DNA of 64,000 nt from Grimontia hollisae CIP 101886 (GCF_000176515.1 NZ_ADAQ01000012.1:372001-436000); one strand, 5' to 3'; shown: positions 17,756-28,487, numbered from the stretch's first letter. A program made the numbers and translations. Notes: generated by a model not told the origin, from the letters alone.

Positions 17756-20700
17756 ATGCTTAGTCGCTTTTTTATACAGCGCCCCAAGTTTGCGCTGGTT
17801 ATCTCCATCATTCTGACACTGGCGGGTGCGATTGCGCTGCTGACCCTGCCGGTGGCGGAATATCCGCGTATCAGCCCACCATCAGTGAGTGTGACAGCGG
17901 TTTATTCCGGTGCCAGTGCAGAGGTGGTGGAACAGGCTGTCGCCGACCCGATAGAAACCTCGGTCAATGGTGTGGAAAACATGATCTACATGTCTTCCAA
18001 GAGTGCCAACGATGGTTCCTACAACCTGAACGTGACGTTTGATATCGGCACCGACCCTGACATGGCGCAGGTTAACGTGCAAAACCGCGTGGCACAGATT
18101 GAATCCAAACTGCCGCCGGAAGTGCGTCAGGTGGGGGTGACGGTGAAAAAACGCTCGCCTGACCTTTTGATGGTGCTGAACTTTTATTCACCGGAAGGCA
18201 AGTACGACGACCAGTTTCTGGTTAACTACATCAACCTGAACATCAAAGACCAGATTGCACGGGTCAAGGGGATCAGTGAAGTTAACGTGATCGGCGGTGG
18301 CGAATATGCCATGCGTGTCTGGCTGAACCCTGAGAAGATGGCAAACCTTGGCATCACTACCTCAGATGTGCGCTCTGTGCTTGCAGAGCAGAACGTACAG
18401 GTTGCTGCCGGTGATATAGGTGCACCTCCGTTTAACAATGCACAGGAAATGACGTTCAAGCTTGTCACCAAAGGCCGCCTGAGCTCGGTGGAAGAGTTTG
18501 AAAATGTGGTTGTCCGTGCCAACCCAGACGGCTCAATGGTGTACCTGAAAGACATTGCTGACGTCTCTTTGGGCAAGAAATTCTATACCGGTAACGGTAA
18601 GTTCCGTGACCGTCCAGCCTCTATCGTGATCCTGAACCTGCAATCTGATGCCAATGCGCTGGAAAGTGGCGGTCTGGTGATGGAGCGTCTGGAACAGCTT
18701 GCGCAGAACTTCCCTGAAGGCATGAGCTATGAAGCCAGCTATGACACGACCCTGTTCGTCTCCGAATCGATCAAAGGCGTAGTGAAAACACTGGTTGAAG
18801 CGGTGCTGCTGGTTATCGCGGTGACGTACCTGTTCCTTGGCAGCTTCCGTGCCACGTTGATCCCGGTAGTGGCGATCCCAGTGTCCCTGATTGGTACGTT
18901 CGCCGTGATGTTGGCCTCGGGCTTTACGGTCAACACCGTGACCCTATTCGGTTTGATTCTGGCTATCGGTATCGTGGTCGATGATGCCATTCTGGTTATC
19001 GAAAACGTTGATACCAATATGGCGAAAAACCCGTCCCTCACACCACGACAGGCAACCTTGCTGGCGATGAAAGAGGTGACAGGGCCTATTATCACCTCAA
19101 CATTGGTACTGTTGGCGGTATTCCTGCCGGTTGCCATGTTGCCGGGGATTACAGGGATCATGTACCGCCAGTTTGCACTGACTATCTGTATATCCGTACT
19201 GCTTTCGGCGATTAATGCGCTGACGTTGTCACCGGCGATGTGTTCATTGATACTTCGCCAGGGCGGTGATAATCATGCCCGCTGGTTCAAGGTGTTTAAC
19301 AACGGTCTGGAAAAAATCACCACCAAGTACGGTGCAGTCGCGGGTTTCCTGGTACGTAAAACCGCTGTGCTGGGTGTGTTGTTTATCGTGGCAGTGGGTG
19401 CGGCGGGTTACTTTGCCAAAACCACCTCAACCGGTTTCGTGCCGCAGGAAGATAAAGGCGTGATGCTGATTAACATCCAGCTTCCTGATGCCGCTTCCCT
19501 GTCCCGTACAGAATATGTGACGCGCAAACTCGGGGAAATGGTCACTGCTGAGCCAGGTGTTGATGGTGCGACGGTGGCGAATGGCTATGCCTTCCTGACC
19601 GGTGCCGCAGCATCGAACGGTGCATCTATGTTTGTGAAATTGAAAGATTGGGAAACCCGACAGGCATTGGATGGAGACCATTCTTCGTTTGACATCATCA
19701 ACCGCATTAACGCAAAAGCAGCCGAAGAATTGCCTGAAGCGGTTGTGTTTGCGATGGGACCGCCAGCTGTGCCGGGGATGGGGCCTTCATCCGGTTTTGA
19801 ATTTGTACTGGAAGATACCCTTGGCCGCAGCCGTGGTGAGTTGGCGATGGTGATGCAACAGCTGATGCAAAAAGCTAACGAGCAGCCGGAAATTGCACGT
19901 ACCTTCAGTACATTCCGCGCTAACGTACCGCATTTCTATATCGATATCGATCGTGAAAAAGCCAAGCAGTTGGGTATCCCGCTTTCAGAAATCTTCACCA
20001 CCTTGCAGGGCAACCTTGCCGGCATGTACGTGAATGACTTCAGCCTGTTTGGTAAGAACTACCGTGTGACTATTCAGGCAGATGGTGATTACCGTAACGA
20101 TCTCGACTCGATGGGCCGTTTCCACGTGCGTTCGAACACTGGTCAGATGATCCCGCTGAGCACCCTGATTGATATTGAACAGGTGTTTGAACCGGATGTG
20201 GCATGGCGTTACAACATGTACCGCGCTGCGGTTATCCAGGGTTCACCTGCACCGGGTTATTCATCTGGTGACGCGATTGCCGCGATGGAGCGGGTTGCGG
20301 CTGACGTACTGCCGCAAGGTTACCAGTATGAGTGGACAGGTATGGCATATCAGGAGAAGCAAGCGGGCAACCTTGCGATTTACGCGTTTGCCCTGGCGCT
20401 GATCTTTATCTACCTGTTTATGGTGGCGCAGTATGAAAGCTGGAGTATTCCGCTGGCGATCATTCTGGTGGTGCCAGTGGCCACGCTGGGTTCCTTCCTT
20501 GCGTTAGCGATGACAGGCACACCGCTCAACCTGTATGCGCAGATTGGTCTGGTTCTGCTGATTGCCCTGGCGGCGAAAAACGCCATCCTGATTGTGGAGT
20601 TCGGTAAGAACGAGCGTGAACAGAATGAGCTGCCAATTGATAAGGCCGCAGTGATGGGCGGTAAGCTGCGTTTCCGTGCGGTGAACATGACATCCTGGTC

Positions 20701-20905
20701 ATTCATTCTGGGTATCATGCCGCTGATCTTTGCAACCGGTGCTGGTCATATCAGCCAGAACTCACTGGGTATTTCACTGACGGGTGGTCTGCTCTGTGTG
20801 CTGTTGGCCGGTACCTTCCTGATCCCGGGCTTCTTTGCCGTTATCCAGAGATTACGAGAGAAGCATCACGGTGGTTCAACCAAGCTGGTAGATTTGGAAG
20901 ACTGA
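17756..20905 (+). CDS. RND multidrug efflux permease (AcrB-like, HAE1)
   Basis: A 1049-residue pump, the standard length for the hydrophobe/amphiphile efflux family. It begins [13 protein letters not shown] as in AcrB. The proton-relay pair D409-D410 lies in [15 protein letters not shown] of the fourth membrane helix, and the partner lysine in [16 protein letters not shown]. Two large periplasmic domains lie between helices 1-2 and 7-8. There is no local regulator gene and no outer-membrane channel gene. A strong terminator follows. It should export amphiphilic compounds with the adaptor upstream. Confidence 0.94.
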   Translation: MLSRFFIQRPKFALVISIILTLAGAIALLTLPVAEYPRISPPSVSVTAVYSGASAEVVEQAVADPIETSVNGVENMIYMSSKSANDGSYNLNVTFDIGTDPDMAQVNVQNRVAQIESKLPPEVRQVGVTVKKRSPDLLMVLNFYSPEGKYDDQFLVNYINLNIKDQIARVKGISEVNVIGGGEYAMRVWLNPEKMANLGITTSDVRSVLAEQNVQVAAGDIGAPPFNNAQEMTFKLVTKGRLSSVEEFENVVVRANPDGSMVYLKDIADVSLGKKFYTGNGKFRDRPASIVILNLQSDANALESGGLVMERLEQLAQNFPEGMSYEASYDTTLFVSESIKGVVKTLVEAVLLVIAVTYLFLGSFRATLIPVVAIPVSLIGTFAVMLASGFTVNTVTLFGLILAIGIVVDDAILVIENVDTNMAKNPSLTPRQATLLAMKEVTGPIITSTLVLLAVFLPVAMLPGITGIMYRQFALTICISVLLSAINALTLSPAMCSLILRQGGDNHARWFKVFNNGLEKITTKYGAVAGFLVRKTAVLGVLFIVAVGAAGYFAKTTSTGFVPQEDKGVMLINIQLPDAASLSRTEYVTRKLGEMVTAEPGVDGATVANGYAFLTGAAASNGASMFVKLKDWETRQALDGDHSSFDIINRINAKAAEELPEAVVFAMGPPAVPGMGPSSGFEFVLEDTLGRSRGELAMVMQQLMQKANEQPEIARTFSTFRANVPHFYIDIDREKAKQLGIPLSEIFTTLQGNLAGMYVNDFSLFGKNYRVTIQADGDYRNDLDSMGRFHVRSNTGQMIPLSTLIDIEQVFEPDVAWRYNMYRAAVIQGSPAPGYSSGDAIAAMERVAADVLPQGYQYEWTGMAYQEKQAGNLAIYAFALALIFIYLFMVAQYESWSIPLAIILVVPVATLGSFLALAMTGTPLNLYAQIGLVLLIALAAKNAILIVEFGKNEREQNELPIDKAAVMGGKLRFRAVNMTSWSFILGIMPLIFATGAGHISQNSLGISLTGGLLCVLLAGTFLIPGFFAVIQRLREKHHGGSTKLVDLED

Positions 20906-20924
20906 TAGCCGCACCAATAAGGAC

Positions 20925-20958
20925 AAAAAAGGCACCTCATCGAAGGTGCCTTTTCTTT
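20925..20958. terminator. Bidirectional terminator
   Basis: AAAAAGGCACCT, a CATCG loop, AAGGTGCCTTTTC and a T-run. It serves the RND operon on the plus strand and the rarD gene on the minus strand. Confidence 0.92.
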
Positions 20959-20974
20959 TTATTCAGACAGTTAA

Positions 20975-21874
20975 TCAATGCTGAGGCAAGTCCGGCTTGG
21001 GTTTTACTTTCACCAGACTTTCGATAATGCTGATAGCCAGTCCCAGCCAAATCAAACCAAAACTGACGGTTTTCACCCCATCAAAAGCCTCGCCGAAAAC
21101 CGCGATAGCGAGCACAAATTGCAGTGAAGGTTCAATGTATTGCATAAACCCAATCATCGACATCTGCGCATACTTGACCGCCTCTGAGAAAAAGAACAGT
21201 GGCAGCAAAGTGACAGGTGCAGCACCGAGATATAACAACAGGGTAGACATGTCACCTGACACAGCAACACTGGTGCCTATTCCTATCTTGTAAGCCATGT
21301 AAATCGCTGCAACCGGCAGCAGCGCAATGGTTTCGACTAAAAGGCTTGAGATTGCATCATACTTCACATGACGCTTGCACCAGCCATAGAGCGCAAAAAA
21401 CACCGCCATTAGCAGGGCTGCAACAGGAAGTTCACCGTATTGCCAGATTTGGTAACTGAGGCCTAGGGCACCAAACAATACCGCCGCTTTTTGTCCAAGG
21501 GTCAGCGTTTCATTAAATGCCACCACACCCAGAGCAATGACCAGAAGAGGGTTAATAAAATAACCAAGGCTTGCGTCCAACACACGATCATTGGTCATTG
21601 CCCAGGTAAATGCACTCCATGAAATACACATCATCACGGATGCAAGTCCGGCAAAGAAAAACGAACGTTTATCGGCAACCAGCGCTGACCAGTTTGGCGA
21701 CGTGGCTTTGCGAACTTGCAGCACCAGAAGTAAAAACGGCAGTGACGCAAGAATGCGCAGTGCCAACAGTTCATCCATGGCTGCATTGGGTAGAAACTGG
21801 TAGTAGAGCGGCATTGCGCCCCATAGCAGGAAAGCCACAGCCGCCATCACGTTACCAAAACGTGTTGGATTCAT
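20975..21874 (-). CDS. rarD: RarD-type EamA transporter
   Basis: A 299-residue inner-membrane protein with ten hydrophobic segments in two EamA repeats. It begins MNPTRFGNVMAAVAFLLWGAMPLYYQFLP, the typical RarD start, and contains the RarD-like GFMQYIEPSLQFVLAIAVFGE block in the second repeat. RarD proteins belong to the drug/metabolite transporter superfamily; the original chloramphenicol-sensitivity link is historical and the true substrate is unknown. A single gene with a shared terminator. Confidence 0.9.
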   Translation of the reverse strand: MNPTRFGNVMAAVAFLLWGAMPLYYQFLPNAAMDELLALRILASLPFLLLVLQVRKATSPNWSALVADKRSFFFAGLASVMMCISWSAFTWAMTNDRVLDASLGYFINPLLVIALGVVAFNETLTLGQKAAVLFGALGLSYQIWQYGELPVAALLMAVFFALYGWCKRHVKYDAISSLLVETIALLPVAAIYMAYKIGIGTSVAVSGDMSTLLLYLGAAPVTLLPLFFFSEAVKYAQMSMIGFMQYIEPSLQFVLAIAVFGEAFDGVKTVSFGLIWLGLAISIIESLVKVKPKPDLPQH

Positions 21875-22230
21875 AGGGAGAACACCTTGGGTAAAAAATA
21901 ATCAGGGGATGCGTGATTGTATAGCGGAAAAGGGATTTGTAAAGTGATTAAGGTGAAAGAATGAAGCGTTTGAGAGTGTCTTTTGATGAAAGCATTGAAA
22001 GGGTGAATGTTATGGGGGCTCAGTTGGATTTATAGCCAGTATTATCAGTGTATTGTGTGTATTTTTTAACATTTTAAATCAAGGCTTTGTTGTGATTTAA
22101 AACGCTGCATTGCATTTTTTTATTGGAAAATAAGAGGTTTGGTTATTATTTTCACATAGATTTCTAAAATGATGTTTTTCTGGTCTATTCGAGGGGGCGC
22201 ATTTGCAAGCCCCCTCTTGGTGTCGCCAGC
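21875..22230. other. AT-rich interval with an inverted repeat
   Basis: No gene is visible. A 10-bp perfect inverted repeat, TTTTAAATCA at 22072-22081 and TGATTTAAAA at 22093-22102, lies in the middle. A GC-rich hairpin at 22191-22216 follows, probably the terminator of the decayed gene on the minus strand. Confidence 0.5.
22191..22216 (-). terminator. GC-rich hairpin downstream of decayed gene
   Basis: GAGGGGGC and GCCCCCTC form an 8-bp perfect stem around a 10-base loop, 15 bases beyond the stop of the minus-strand remnant. There is no T-run, so termination efficiency is doubtful. Confidence 0.5.
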
Positions 22231-22530
22231 TTAACCTGGCAGGTTTGCGATCTGCTCAGCCATATCCATCAGAGTATCCAGTATCCGTTCACCGTCAGCG
22301 CGCAGGCCAGTCAGATTTGGTTGCCAGTGCATGTGCGGCCTGCTTGAGTGGCAACAGGTTTTGCATCTGGTCGAACAGCCTTGGATTCCATCTGGGTCGT
22401 TACAATACCGTTCAGAGTGCTTGGCTCGGTGATACTGGTCTTTGGGGTAAAGCTATTGTTTACCAGTGTTTTCATTTGCGCTTCTGTCAGGCTGTAAACG
22501 AAGGGGAAAGACTTCCTGTTGAGAAATGAC
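22231..22530 (-). pseudogene. Frameshifted remnant of an unidentified gene
   Basis: Three consecutive minus-strand frames each look like protein and join end to end. The first, from about 22530, contains FPFVYSLTEAQMKTLVNNSF and NGIVTTQMES. A neighbouring frame then reads LFDQMQNLLPLKQAAHALATKSDWP. The third reads LRADGERILDTLMDMAEQIANLPG and stops at 22231-22233. Two frameshifts would restore one product of about 95 residues ending in an amphipathic helix. No start codon or ribosome site is left at the upstream end. I cannot name the family; helical character could suit a phasin-like or similar protein, but this is only a guess. Confidence 0.5.
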
Positions 22531-22665
22531 TAAATTGAGAATAAAACAGAGGGGCTCAGCAGGTAGAATAACGGGTGTAATTAACGAGATGTGACGCGCT
22601 GGATGCGTCAGTGAATCGGGTAAAAACAGCCTTATTCACCTCTCGATAAGACACGAAGGAAAGCT

Positions 22666-23292
22666 ATGTCAGATAATAAAAACAACGTATTGGTGCTGTT
22701 TGCGCATCCATCCCAGCGGCGTTCAGAAGTGAACGTCCCATTGTTCAAGGTAGCAAAGTCAGTTGAAGGGGTTACGGCGGTTGATCTTTACGGTGAATAC
22801 CCTGATTACCACATCAATATCGATCTGGAACAGCAGCGTCTGCTGGTGCATGACGTAGTGATTTTCCAGTTTCCGCTTTACTGGTATTCCACGCCTTCCA
22901 TTTTGAAAGAATGGCAAGATTTGGTGTTGGAATATGGCTTTGCCTATGGGTCGCAAGGTACTGCACTTCGTGGGAAGCAATTTATGTGTGCCATTACGGC
23001 GGGCGGTAAGGAAGAAGCCTACAAAGCGGACGGATTTAACCACTTTAAAATTCGGGAGCTGTTGGCGCCGCTGGAACAGATGGCAAACCTGACGGGAATG
23101 CGCTACCTCGCGCCGTTTGCTCTCTTTGGCTCCCGCACCGCAGCGGAAGACGGCAAAGTGGAGCGCCACGTTGCTGCCTATAAGCGGCTGCTCAATGCCT
23201 TTGTTGACGGTACGGTTGATCTTAACAAAGCAGCGGTCAGTGAAAAAATCACCGCGGGTAACATCGCGCATGTGCTGAAGGACGGTGAGTGA
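22666..23292 (+). CDS. kefG: KefF/KefG-type NAD(P)H oxidoreductase, ancillary to Kef
   Basis: A 208-residue flavodoxin-2 fold protein. The FMN-binding start NVLVLFAHPSQRRSEVN, the FPLYWYSTPSILKEWQDLVLEYGFAYG block and the ITAGGKEEAY block match the KefF/KefG quinone oxidoreductases that bind the cytoplasmic face of KefC/KefB and are needed for full potassium efflux activity. A GAAGGAAAG ribosome site precedes the ATG. Its stop overlaps the start of the antiporter gene (TGATG), indicating coupled translation. Somewhat longer than the E. coli proteins (about 180 residues). Confidence 0.9.
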   Translation: MSDNKNNVLVLFAHPSQRRSEVNVPLFKVAKSVEGVTAVDLYGEYPDYHINIDLEQQRLLVHDVVIFQFPLYWYSTPSILKEWQDLVLEYGFAYGSQGTALRGKQFMCAITAGGKEEAYKADGFNHFKIRELLAPLEQMANLTGMRYLAPFALFGSRTAAEDGKVERHVAAYKRLLNAFVDGTVDLNKAAVSEKITAGNIAHVLKDGE

Positions 23293-25241
23293 TGACAGGT
23301 ATATTCCTTAAGGCGTTTATTTTCCTTGCTGCTGCGGTTGTGGCCGTTCCTATCGCCAAAAGGCTTGGGCTGGGCTCGGTGTTAGGTTACCTGATTGCCG
23401 GTGTAGTGATTGGACCGGTGATCGGTTTGGTGGGGGATGAAACCACGACAATCCAGCATTTTGCTGAATTTGGCGTGGTGATGATGCTGTTTCTTGTCGG
23501 CCTTGAGCTGGAGCCGAAAATGCTCTGGGCGATGCGCAATAAATTGCTGGGTCTGGGAGGGTTGCAGGTTGGCCTAACAGCGGCTGCTGTCATGGGGATT
23601 GCATTGCACCTTAACCAGCCCGGCAGTGTTGCGCTGGCGATAGGCCTGATTTTCGCGCTCTCTTCGACCGCGATCGTACTCCAGACGTTCAATGAAAAGC
23701 GGCTGACCAAAACCGAAGGCGGGCGCAGTGCATTTTCTGTGTTGCTTTTTCAGGATATTGCGGTGATCCCGATGCTGGCCTTTATCCCATTGCTGGCGTT
23801 GCCCGAGTTGGTTGAACAGGCACAAAGCGCAGCAGCGGCGGCCGCAGAACACCATGAGGAACTGAGTCTGGTTGCTGGCTTGCCGGGCTGGGCGCTGGGC
23901 TTGGTGATCACTGCCGCCATCGCGACGCTGGTCATTGGGGGACATTACCTGAGCCGGCCATTGTTCCGTTTTGTCGCCAGCTCCGGCTTGCGCGAAATTT
24001 TCACTGCGACGGCGCTGATGTTAGTGATTGGTATTGCGGTACTGATGAGCCTGATTGGCTTGTCGCCTGCGCTTGGTACGTTTCTCGCGGGGGTTGTGCT
24101 TGCCAACAGTGAATTTCGCCATGAACTGGAGTCCAACATTGAGCCGTTCAAAGGGCTGTTGCTGGGGTTGTTCTTTATCACGGTGGGTGCGGGTATCAAC
24201 GTAGGCATTCTGTTCGACAATTTCTTTGCCGTCATCGGACTTACCGTTGGATTGATGGTGCTGAAAGCGGCAATTCTCTTGGTGCTGTCGTTGATTTTTC
24301 ACATTAAGGGGACTGCACGCTGGTTGTTTGCATTAAGTCTTGCGCAGGCGGGGGAATTTGGTTTTGTGCTCTTGAGCTTTTCCACCCAAAACCACGTATT
24401 GCCGATAGACACTGCCCAATTGCTGTCTCTGGTTGTCGCCCTGTCCATGTTCCTGACGCCGGGCCTGTTTATCCTGTACGACAAAGTGATCCTGCCGCGT
24501 TATGCCAAAAGCAAGAATAACCGGGAATATGATGAAATTGATGAGCAGGGTAGCGTGATCATTGCTGGTGTGGGTCGGTTTGGCCAAGTAGTGAACCGGA
24601 TCCTGACCGCCAACGGTGTGAAAACCGTGGTGCTGGACTATGAAGTGGCACAGGTTGAGAACCTTCGAAAAATTAATGTGAAAAGCTACTTTGGTGATGC
24701 GACACGCCCAGAGCACCTCCATACGGCAGGGATTGAAGAGGCGGCCATGCTGGTGGTGTCGATGGATAACCAGGAGACCACGACCGAGCTTGTCGAATAT
24801 GTGAAGCATACCTACCCGCATGTCAAAGTGCTGGCCCGCGCGTTTGATCGCGGTCATGCTTACATGCTGCGCCATGCCGGCGCGGATTTTGTTGTGAAGG
24901 AAACCTTCCATTCAGCGCTGGAAATGGGCGCAGAAGCGCTGAGAACGCTTGGCACTCACCCATTCTTGGTTGAGCAGCAAAAAGCGACCTTTAACCGAAT
25001 TGAAAAAGAAAGCTCGGAAAAACTGTATGACACATGGATGGGCGGCGATGAATCACAATCGTATGATACTCACTACCAACACCTGTTTATCCAGCTTGAA
25101 GAAACCGTTCGTGAGGCGATGAAGAAAGACCGAATGGACAGACACAGTATGACTGACCGTGAATGGACGCCGCCACCGAAGGATTATCTGGAGGATCTGG
25201 AAGAAAGTGGGCCTGAAACAGAGGACAAGCCTGTTTCATGA
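23292..25241 (+). CDS. kefB: Kef-type glutathione-regulated K+/H+ antiporter
   Basis: A 649-residue protein. The N-terminal 385 residues form about twelve membrane helices of the CPA2 antiporter family, with the block GLVGDETTTIQHFAEFGVVMMLFLVGLELEP. An RCK/TrkA-N domain follows, with the nucleotide motif GVGRFGQVVNRIL near residue 425. The tail is charged. Kef systems expel potassium when electrophile-glutathione adducts accumulate, which acidifies the cytosol and protects DNA and protein. GTG at 23289 is an alternative start one codon upstream. KefB and KefC are hard to separate by eye; the symbol is provisional. Confidence 0.88.
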   Translation: MTGIFLKAFIFLAAAVVAVPIAKRLGLGSVLGYLIAGVVIGPVIGLVGDETTTIQHFAEFGVVMMLFLVGLELEPKMLWAMRNKLLGLGGLQVGLTAAAVMGIALHLNQPGSVALAIGLIFALSSTAIVLQTFNEKRLTKTEGGRSAFSVLLFQDIAVIPMLAFIPLLALPELVEQAQSAAAAAAEHHEELSLVAGLPGWALGLVITAAIATLVIGGHYLSRPLFRFVASSGLREIFTATALMLVIGIAVLMSLIGLSPALGTFLAGVVLANSEFRHELESNIEPFKGLLLGLFFITVGAGINVGILFDNFFAVIGLTVGLMVLKAAILLVLSLIFHIKGTARWLFALSLAQAGEFGFVLLSFSTQNHVLPIDTAQLLSLVVALSMFLTPGLFILYDKVILPRYAKSKNNREYDEIDEQGSVIIAGVGRFGQVVNRILTANGVKTVVLDYEVAQVENLRKINVKSYFGDATRPEHLHTAGIEEAAMLVVSMDNQETTTELVEYVKHTYPHVKVLARAFDRGHAYMLRHAGADFVVKETFHSALEMGAEALRTLGTHPFLVEQQKATFNRIEKESSEKLYDTWMGGDESQSYDTHYQHLFIQLEETVREAMKKDRMDRHSMTDREWTPPPKDYLEDLEESGPETEDKPVS

Positions 25242-25294
25242 TGTTGGTTCCCTTCGTTGCTGACGATGCGGTGTGACCAGTTTCTATCAATAAC

Positions 25295-25332
25295 AAAAAG
25301 CCAGACAGCGTTTGCGGGTGTCTGGCTTTTTT
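25295..25332. terminator. Bidirectional terminator
   Basis: AAAAAGCCAGACA and TGTCTGGCTTTTTT form a 13-bp stem around an 11-base loop, with A-run and T-run flanks. It lies between the convergent kef and L,D-transpeptidase genes. Confidence 0.93.
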
Positions 25333-25347
25333 GAGCTTACCGGCAAA

Positions 25348-25851
25348 TTACCATTTAATATCAATCGGGGTGCCCAGCTTGACCAGACGGAGGAATTCAT
25401 CTATCTCCTCGTTGGTGATAGCGATACAGCCGTCCGTCCAGTCTTTGCTACGCCCACTGCCGGGGAGGGAATCGTTGTTGTTTTTCTGACCGTGAATCAT
25501 GATTTGGCCGCCGGGGTTAACCCCCAGTTTCTGGGCGCGTTTTACGTCGTTTTCATTGGGGTAGTTGATGCGGATAGAGCGATAAAAGCGGGATTTTTCA
25601 TTGATGAAATCGAGTAAATAATGGCCTTCAGGTGTGCGTTGGTCGCCTTCCCGCAGCTTGTGTCCTTTGGGGTTGGCACCGAGAGATATGTGATACCGTT
25701 TTACAATTCGATCACCCTGAATCAGATACATCTTACGGGCAGATTTGTCGACTTTCACCAAATCCACGTGCTGTTCCGTTGCCAATCCGTTGGCAGTAAA
25801 GCCAATGCTGAGTAGCAACGTAAGAATGAGCGCGTTAATCCATGATGTCAT
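25348..25851 (-). CDS. L,D-transpeptidase family protein (YkuD domain)
   Basis: A 167-residue exported protein: signal peptide (1-24), then a single YkuD domain. The catalytic region reads IMIHG (H120) and DWTDGCIAI (C142); the usual S-x-G-C is T-D-G-C here, still keeping the active Cys. The short single-domain form resembles YafK/DpaA-like enzymes rather than the multi-domain ErfK group. Such enzymes cross-link peptidoglycan, attach lipoproteins to it or cleave that link. Which of these it does cannot be told from sequence. Single gene. Confidence 0.88.
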   Translation of the reverse strand: MTSWINALILTLLLSIGFTANGLATEQHVDLVKVDKSARKMYLIQGDRIVKRYHISLGANPKGHKLREGDQRTPEGHYLLDFINEKSRFYRSIRINYPNENDVKRAQKLGVNPGGQIMIHGQKNNNDSLPGSGRSKDWTDGCIAITNEEIDEFLRLVKLGTPIDIKW

Positions 25852-26086
25852 AGTGTCTCTAAAACAGGGGCATTTATTTCATTATTGGTGAAAACGCAGG
25901 AAACGTCGCGTTTAACCGCTGCTGATGGGCGTCTGGTTGTAAATAACCCTGGCTCTGACTTAAACCGATTTATTGGTTTTAAGAACAAAAATCTCTGATT
26001 GGAGGAGATTTGGGGGCTCTCGTATACTCGGGCTGACGCTGGGAGTCCCGGCAGAAAAATGACAACATACCGTGTAGAGAGTAAAC

Positions 26087-26797
26087 ATGATTGACTTTTG
26101 GCCACTAATTGGCATTGCTATTATTACGGTGGGGTTAGCACTGAAGCTAAACACCCTGCTGGTTATTTTGGTTGCCGGTGTAGCAACCGGGCTTGTCGCC
26201 GACATTGCCGTGATGGAAATACTTTCCATTCTCGGTCAGTCATTCACCCAAAACCGCTATATGTCTCTTTTCATCCTTATCCTTCCCATGATTGGCATTC
26301 TTGAACGCTATGGACTGCGCCAGCGTGCGGAGCGGCTTATCGGATCAATGAAAAAAGCCTCTGTCAGTAAAATCCTGATGACATATTTGCTGCTGCGCAA
26401 AGTGACCAATGGTATGGGACTGAGTATTGGCGGACACCCTTCAATGGTCCGTCCACTGATCGCACCGATGGCAGAAGCGGCGGCGGAAAAAGCGTCACCG
26501 AAACTGGCAGAAGAAAAACGCCAGGCAATCCGGGCCCTTTCTGCCGCGAGTGAAAACGTTGGCAACTTCTTCAGTCAATTGTTGTTTATTGGCACCGGCG
26601 GCATTTTGCTGATCAAAGGTGTGATGGCGGATAACCAATTGGATGTTCAACTTGAAACCATGGCGTTGTGGGCACTACCGACAGCGATAGCCTCCTTCGT
26701 GGTGTTTGTAGTGTTCAGCAAAGTTGTTGAAGCCAAGTTGTTGAAAAGTGGTATTAATGCTAAGCCAATGGCTGATGAGCAGGGAAATGAAGGGTAA
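26087..26797 (+). CDS. DUF969 inner-membrane protein (5-oxoproline transporter subunit candidate)
   Basis: A 236-residue membrane protein with about six hydrophobic segments and the family block LLLRKVTNGMGLSIGGHPSMVRPLIAPMAEAAAE. DUF969 and DUF979 genes are recurrently paired next to pyroglutamyl peptidase and are thought to form a two-component carrier for pyroglutamate or its peptides. The next gene starts five bases downstream. The transport role is inferred from this conserved neighbourhood. Confidence 0.88.
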   Translation: MIDFWPLIGIAIITVGLALKLNTLLVILVAGVATGLVADIAVMEILSILGQSFTQNRYMSLFILILPMIGILERYGLRQRAERLIGSMKKASVSKILMTYLLLRKVTNGMGLSIGGHPSMVRPLIAPMAEAAAEKASPKLAEEKRQAIRALSAASENVGNFFSQLLFIGTGGILLIKGVMADNQLDVQLETMALWALPTAIASFVVFVVFSKVVEAKLLKSGINAKPMADEQGNEG

Positions 26798-26802
26798 ACG
26801 CC

Positions 26803-27708
26803 ATGCTTGAATATATTTACCAAACCACAGGCTTGCTCCTGCTGGCATTTTCACTGCAAAGCTTTTTGGATAAAGACAATCCGAAGCGTATTGGTAGCGG
26901 CCTTTTCTGGTTGATTTATGGTACCACCTTTATCTTTGGTGCGATGATCCCACACTGGGTTACCGGTTTGATGGTATTGGCTCTGACTGCGTTGGCGGCA
27001 GGCGGATTTATGGGGATCGGGAATTACAAAACCACCAGTGATGAAGAACGCCAGAAAACCGCCGCAGTACTGAAAAATAAACTCTTCATCCCTGCCGTTA
27101 TTGTTCCTTTGCTCACAGTGGCTATCAGCCAGTTTACTTCGCTGGGAGCGCTGGTGGGGCTGGGTATTGCTTCGGTTGCTTCAATCATTGTGGCGCTGTT
27201 GATAACCAAGAGCAAACCCATGCATAGCCTGAATGAAGGACGCCGTTTGATTGATTCGATTGGCTGGGCAGCGATTCTTTCGCAATTCTTAGCGGCACTG
27301 GGCTACCTGTTTAATCAGGCAGGCGTCGGCGATACCGTTGCGCAAATTGTAAAAATGATGATCCCTGAGAATATGCTGCTGGTGAACGTGATTGCTTACT
27401 GTGTCGGCATGATGGTATTTACCATGGTAATGGGGAATGCATTCGCTGCATTTGCGGTTATCACGACCGGTATCGGTATTCCATTGCTGATCATGGAATA
27501 TGGCGGTAACGCAGCCATTATTGGCGTGCTGGGTATGCTTTCCGGCTATTGTGGTACGCTGATGACACCCATGGCGGCCAACTTCAATATTGTCCCGGCT
27601 GCGCTGCTTGAGCTAAAAAACAAGCACCATGTCATTCTCATGCAGATGATCCCCGGATTGATCATCTTGGCATTTAACATAGTTGTTATGTACGGCTTTG
27701 CATTCTGA
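26803..27708 (+). CDS. DUF979 inner-membrane protein (5-oxoproline transporter subunit candidate)
   Basis: A 301-residue membrane protein with about eight to nine hydrophobic segments. The C-terminal part has the block [28 protein letters not shown], typical of the family and reminiscent of the substrate loops of ion-transporter-superfamily carriers. It sits between DUF969 and pcp in a tight operon (gaps of 5 and 8 bases). It probably pairs with DUF969 to move pyroglutamate-like substrates. Confidence 0.88.
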   Translation: MLEYIYQTTGLLLLAFSLQSFLDKDNPKRIGSGLFWLIYGTTFIFGAMIPHWVTGLMVLALTALAAGGFMGIGNYKTTSDEERQKTAAVLKNKLFIPAVIVPLLTVAISQFTSLGALVGLGIASVASIIVALLITKSKPMHSLNEGRRLIDSIGWAAILSQFLAALGYLFNQAGVGDTVAQIVKMMIPENMLLVNVIAYCVGMMVFTMVMGNAFAAFAVITTGIGIPLLIMEYGGNAAIIGVLGMLSGYCGTLMTPMAANFNIVPAALLELKNKHHVILMQMIPGLIILAFNIVVMYGFAF

Positions 27709-27716
27709 GGAAAGCG

Positions 27717-28355
27717 ATGAAAAAAGTTCTGATTACGGGGTTCGAACCCTTTGGTGGCGCTTCAATCAACCCTGCATTGGAAGCAGTGAAGAAACTGGAC
27801 GGCGTTGAGCTTGACGGTGGCGTCATTGTCACTTGCGAAGTGCCGGTGACCCGTTATGCAGCGATAAAAGCAGTCAGTGAGGCGATTGAGAAACACCAAC
27901 CAAGCTATGTCATCACGGTAGGACAGGCCGCCGGCCGCACCGCGATCACCCCTGAACGTATCGCGATTAATGTTGACGACTTCCGCATTCCAGACAATGG
28001 TGGCAACCAACCGGTTGATGAACCGATTGATGAAGAAGGCCCAGCTGCGTATTTTTCCACCTTGCCAATCAAGGCGATCACCCGCAAGTTGCAGGAAAAC
28101 GGCATTCCTTGCCAGGTATCAAACACGGCAGGGACTTTCGTGTGTAATCACCTGTTTTATGGCATTCAACACTATCTTTGTGACACCGATATAGGGCATG
28201 GCTTTATCCACATTCCCTTACTGCCGGAGCAGGCCGCCGGAACTGAGCAACCGTCCATGTCACTTGATACCATTGTTGAAGGCCTACGCCTTGCTGCGCA
28301 GGCGACCATCGAAAACCAAATGGACATCAAGGTGGGAGCGGGACAAATCTGCTGA
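27717..28355 (+). CDS. pcp: Pyroglutamyl-peptidase I
   Basis: A 212-residue cytosolic cysteine peptidase that removes N-terminal pyroglutamate from peptides. The catalytic triad can be placed at E80 ([10 protein letters not shown]), C143 ([15 protein letters not shown]) and H165 ([10 protein letters not shown]). It begins with the expected [20 protein letters not shown] ribosome site precedes the ATG. As last gene of the DUF969-DUF979-pcp operon it would process what the membrane proteins bring in. Confidence 0.95.
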   Translation: MKKVLITGFEPFGGASINPALEAVKKLDGVELDGGVIVTCEVPVTRYAAIKAVSEAIEKHQPSYVITVGQAAGRTAITPERIAINVDDFRIPDNGGNQPVDEPIDEEGPAAYFSTLPIKAITRKLQENGIPCQVSNTAGTFVCNHLFYGIQHYLCDTDIGHGFIHIPLLPEQAAGTEQPSMSLDTIVEGLRLAAQATIENQMDIKVGAGQIC

Positions 28356-28383
28356 TCCCAATGATGTTAATTGCCTAATTGCT

Positions 28384-28408
28384 AAGAGCCGACGTTTCGG
28401 CTCTTTTT
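28384..28408 (+). terminator. Terminator of the pcp operon
   Basis: AAGAGCCGA, CGTT loop, TCGGCTCTT and a T-run. Confidence 0.9.
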
Positions 28409-28487
28409 ATTTGGTGCTGCTGAGAGAAGAAGCAACCGCTGTTGCTGTCGGGCAAAGTAAGGCCATCACAACGGATGGCCCTGGGGA

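Noticed and set aside
22203-22529. Plus-strand frame of 108 codons
   Set aside because: It is the complement of the decayed minus-strand gene, has no ribosome site and no protein-like composition.
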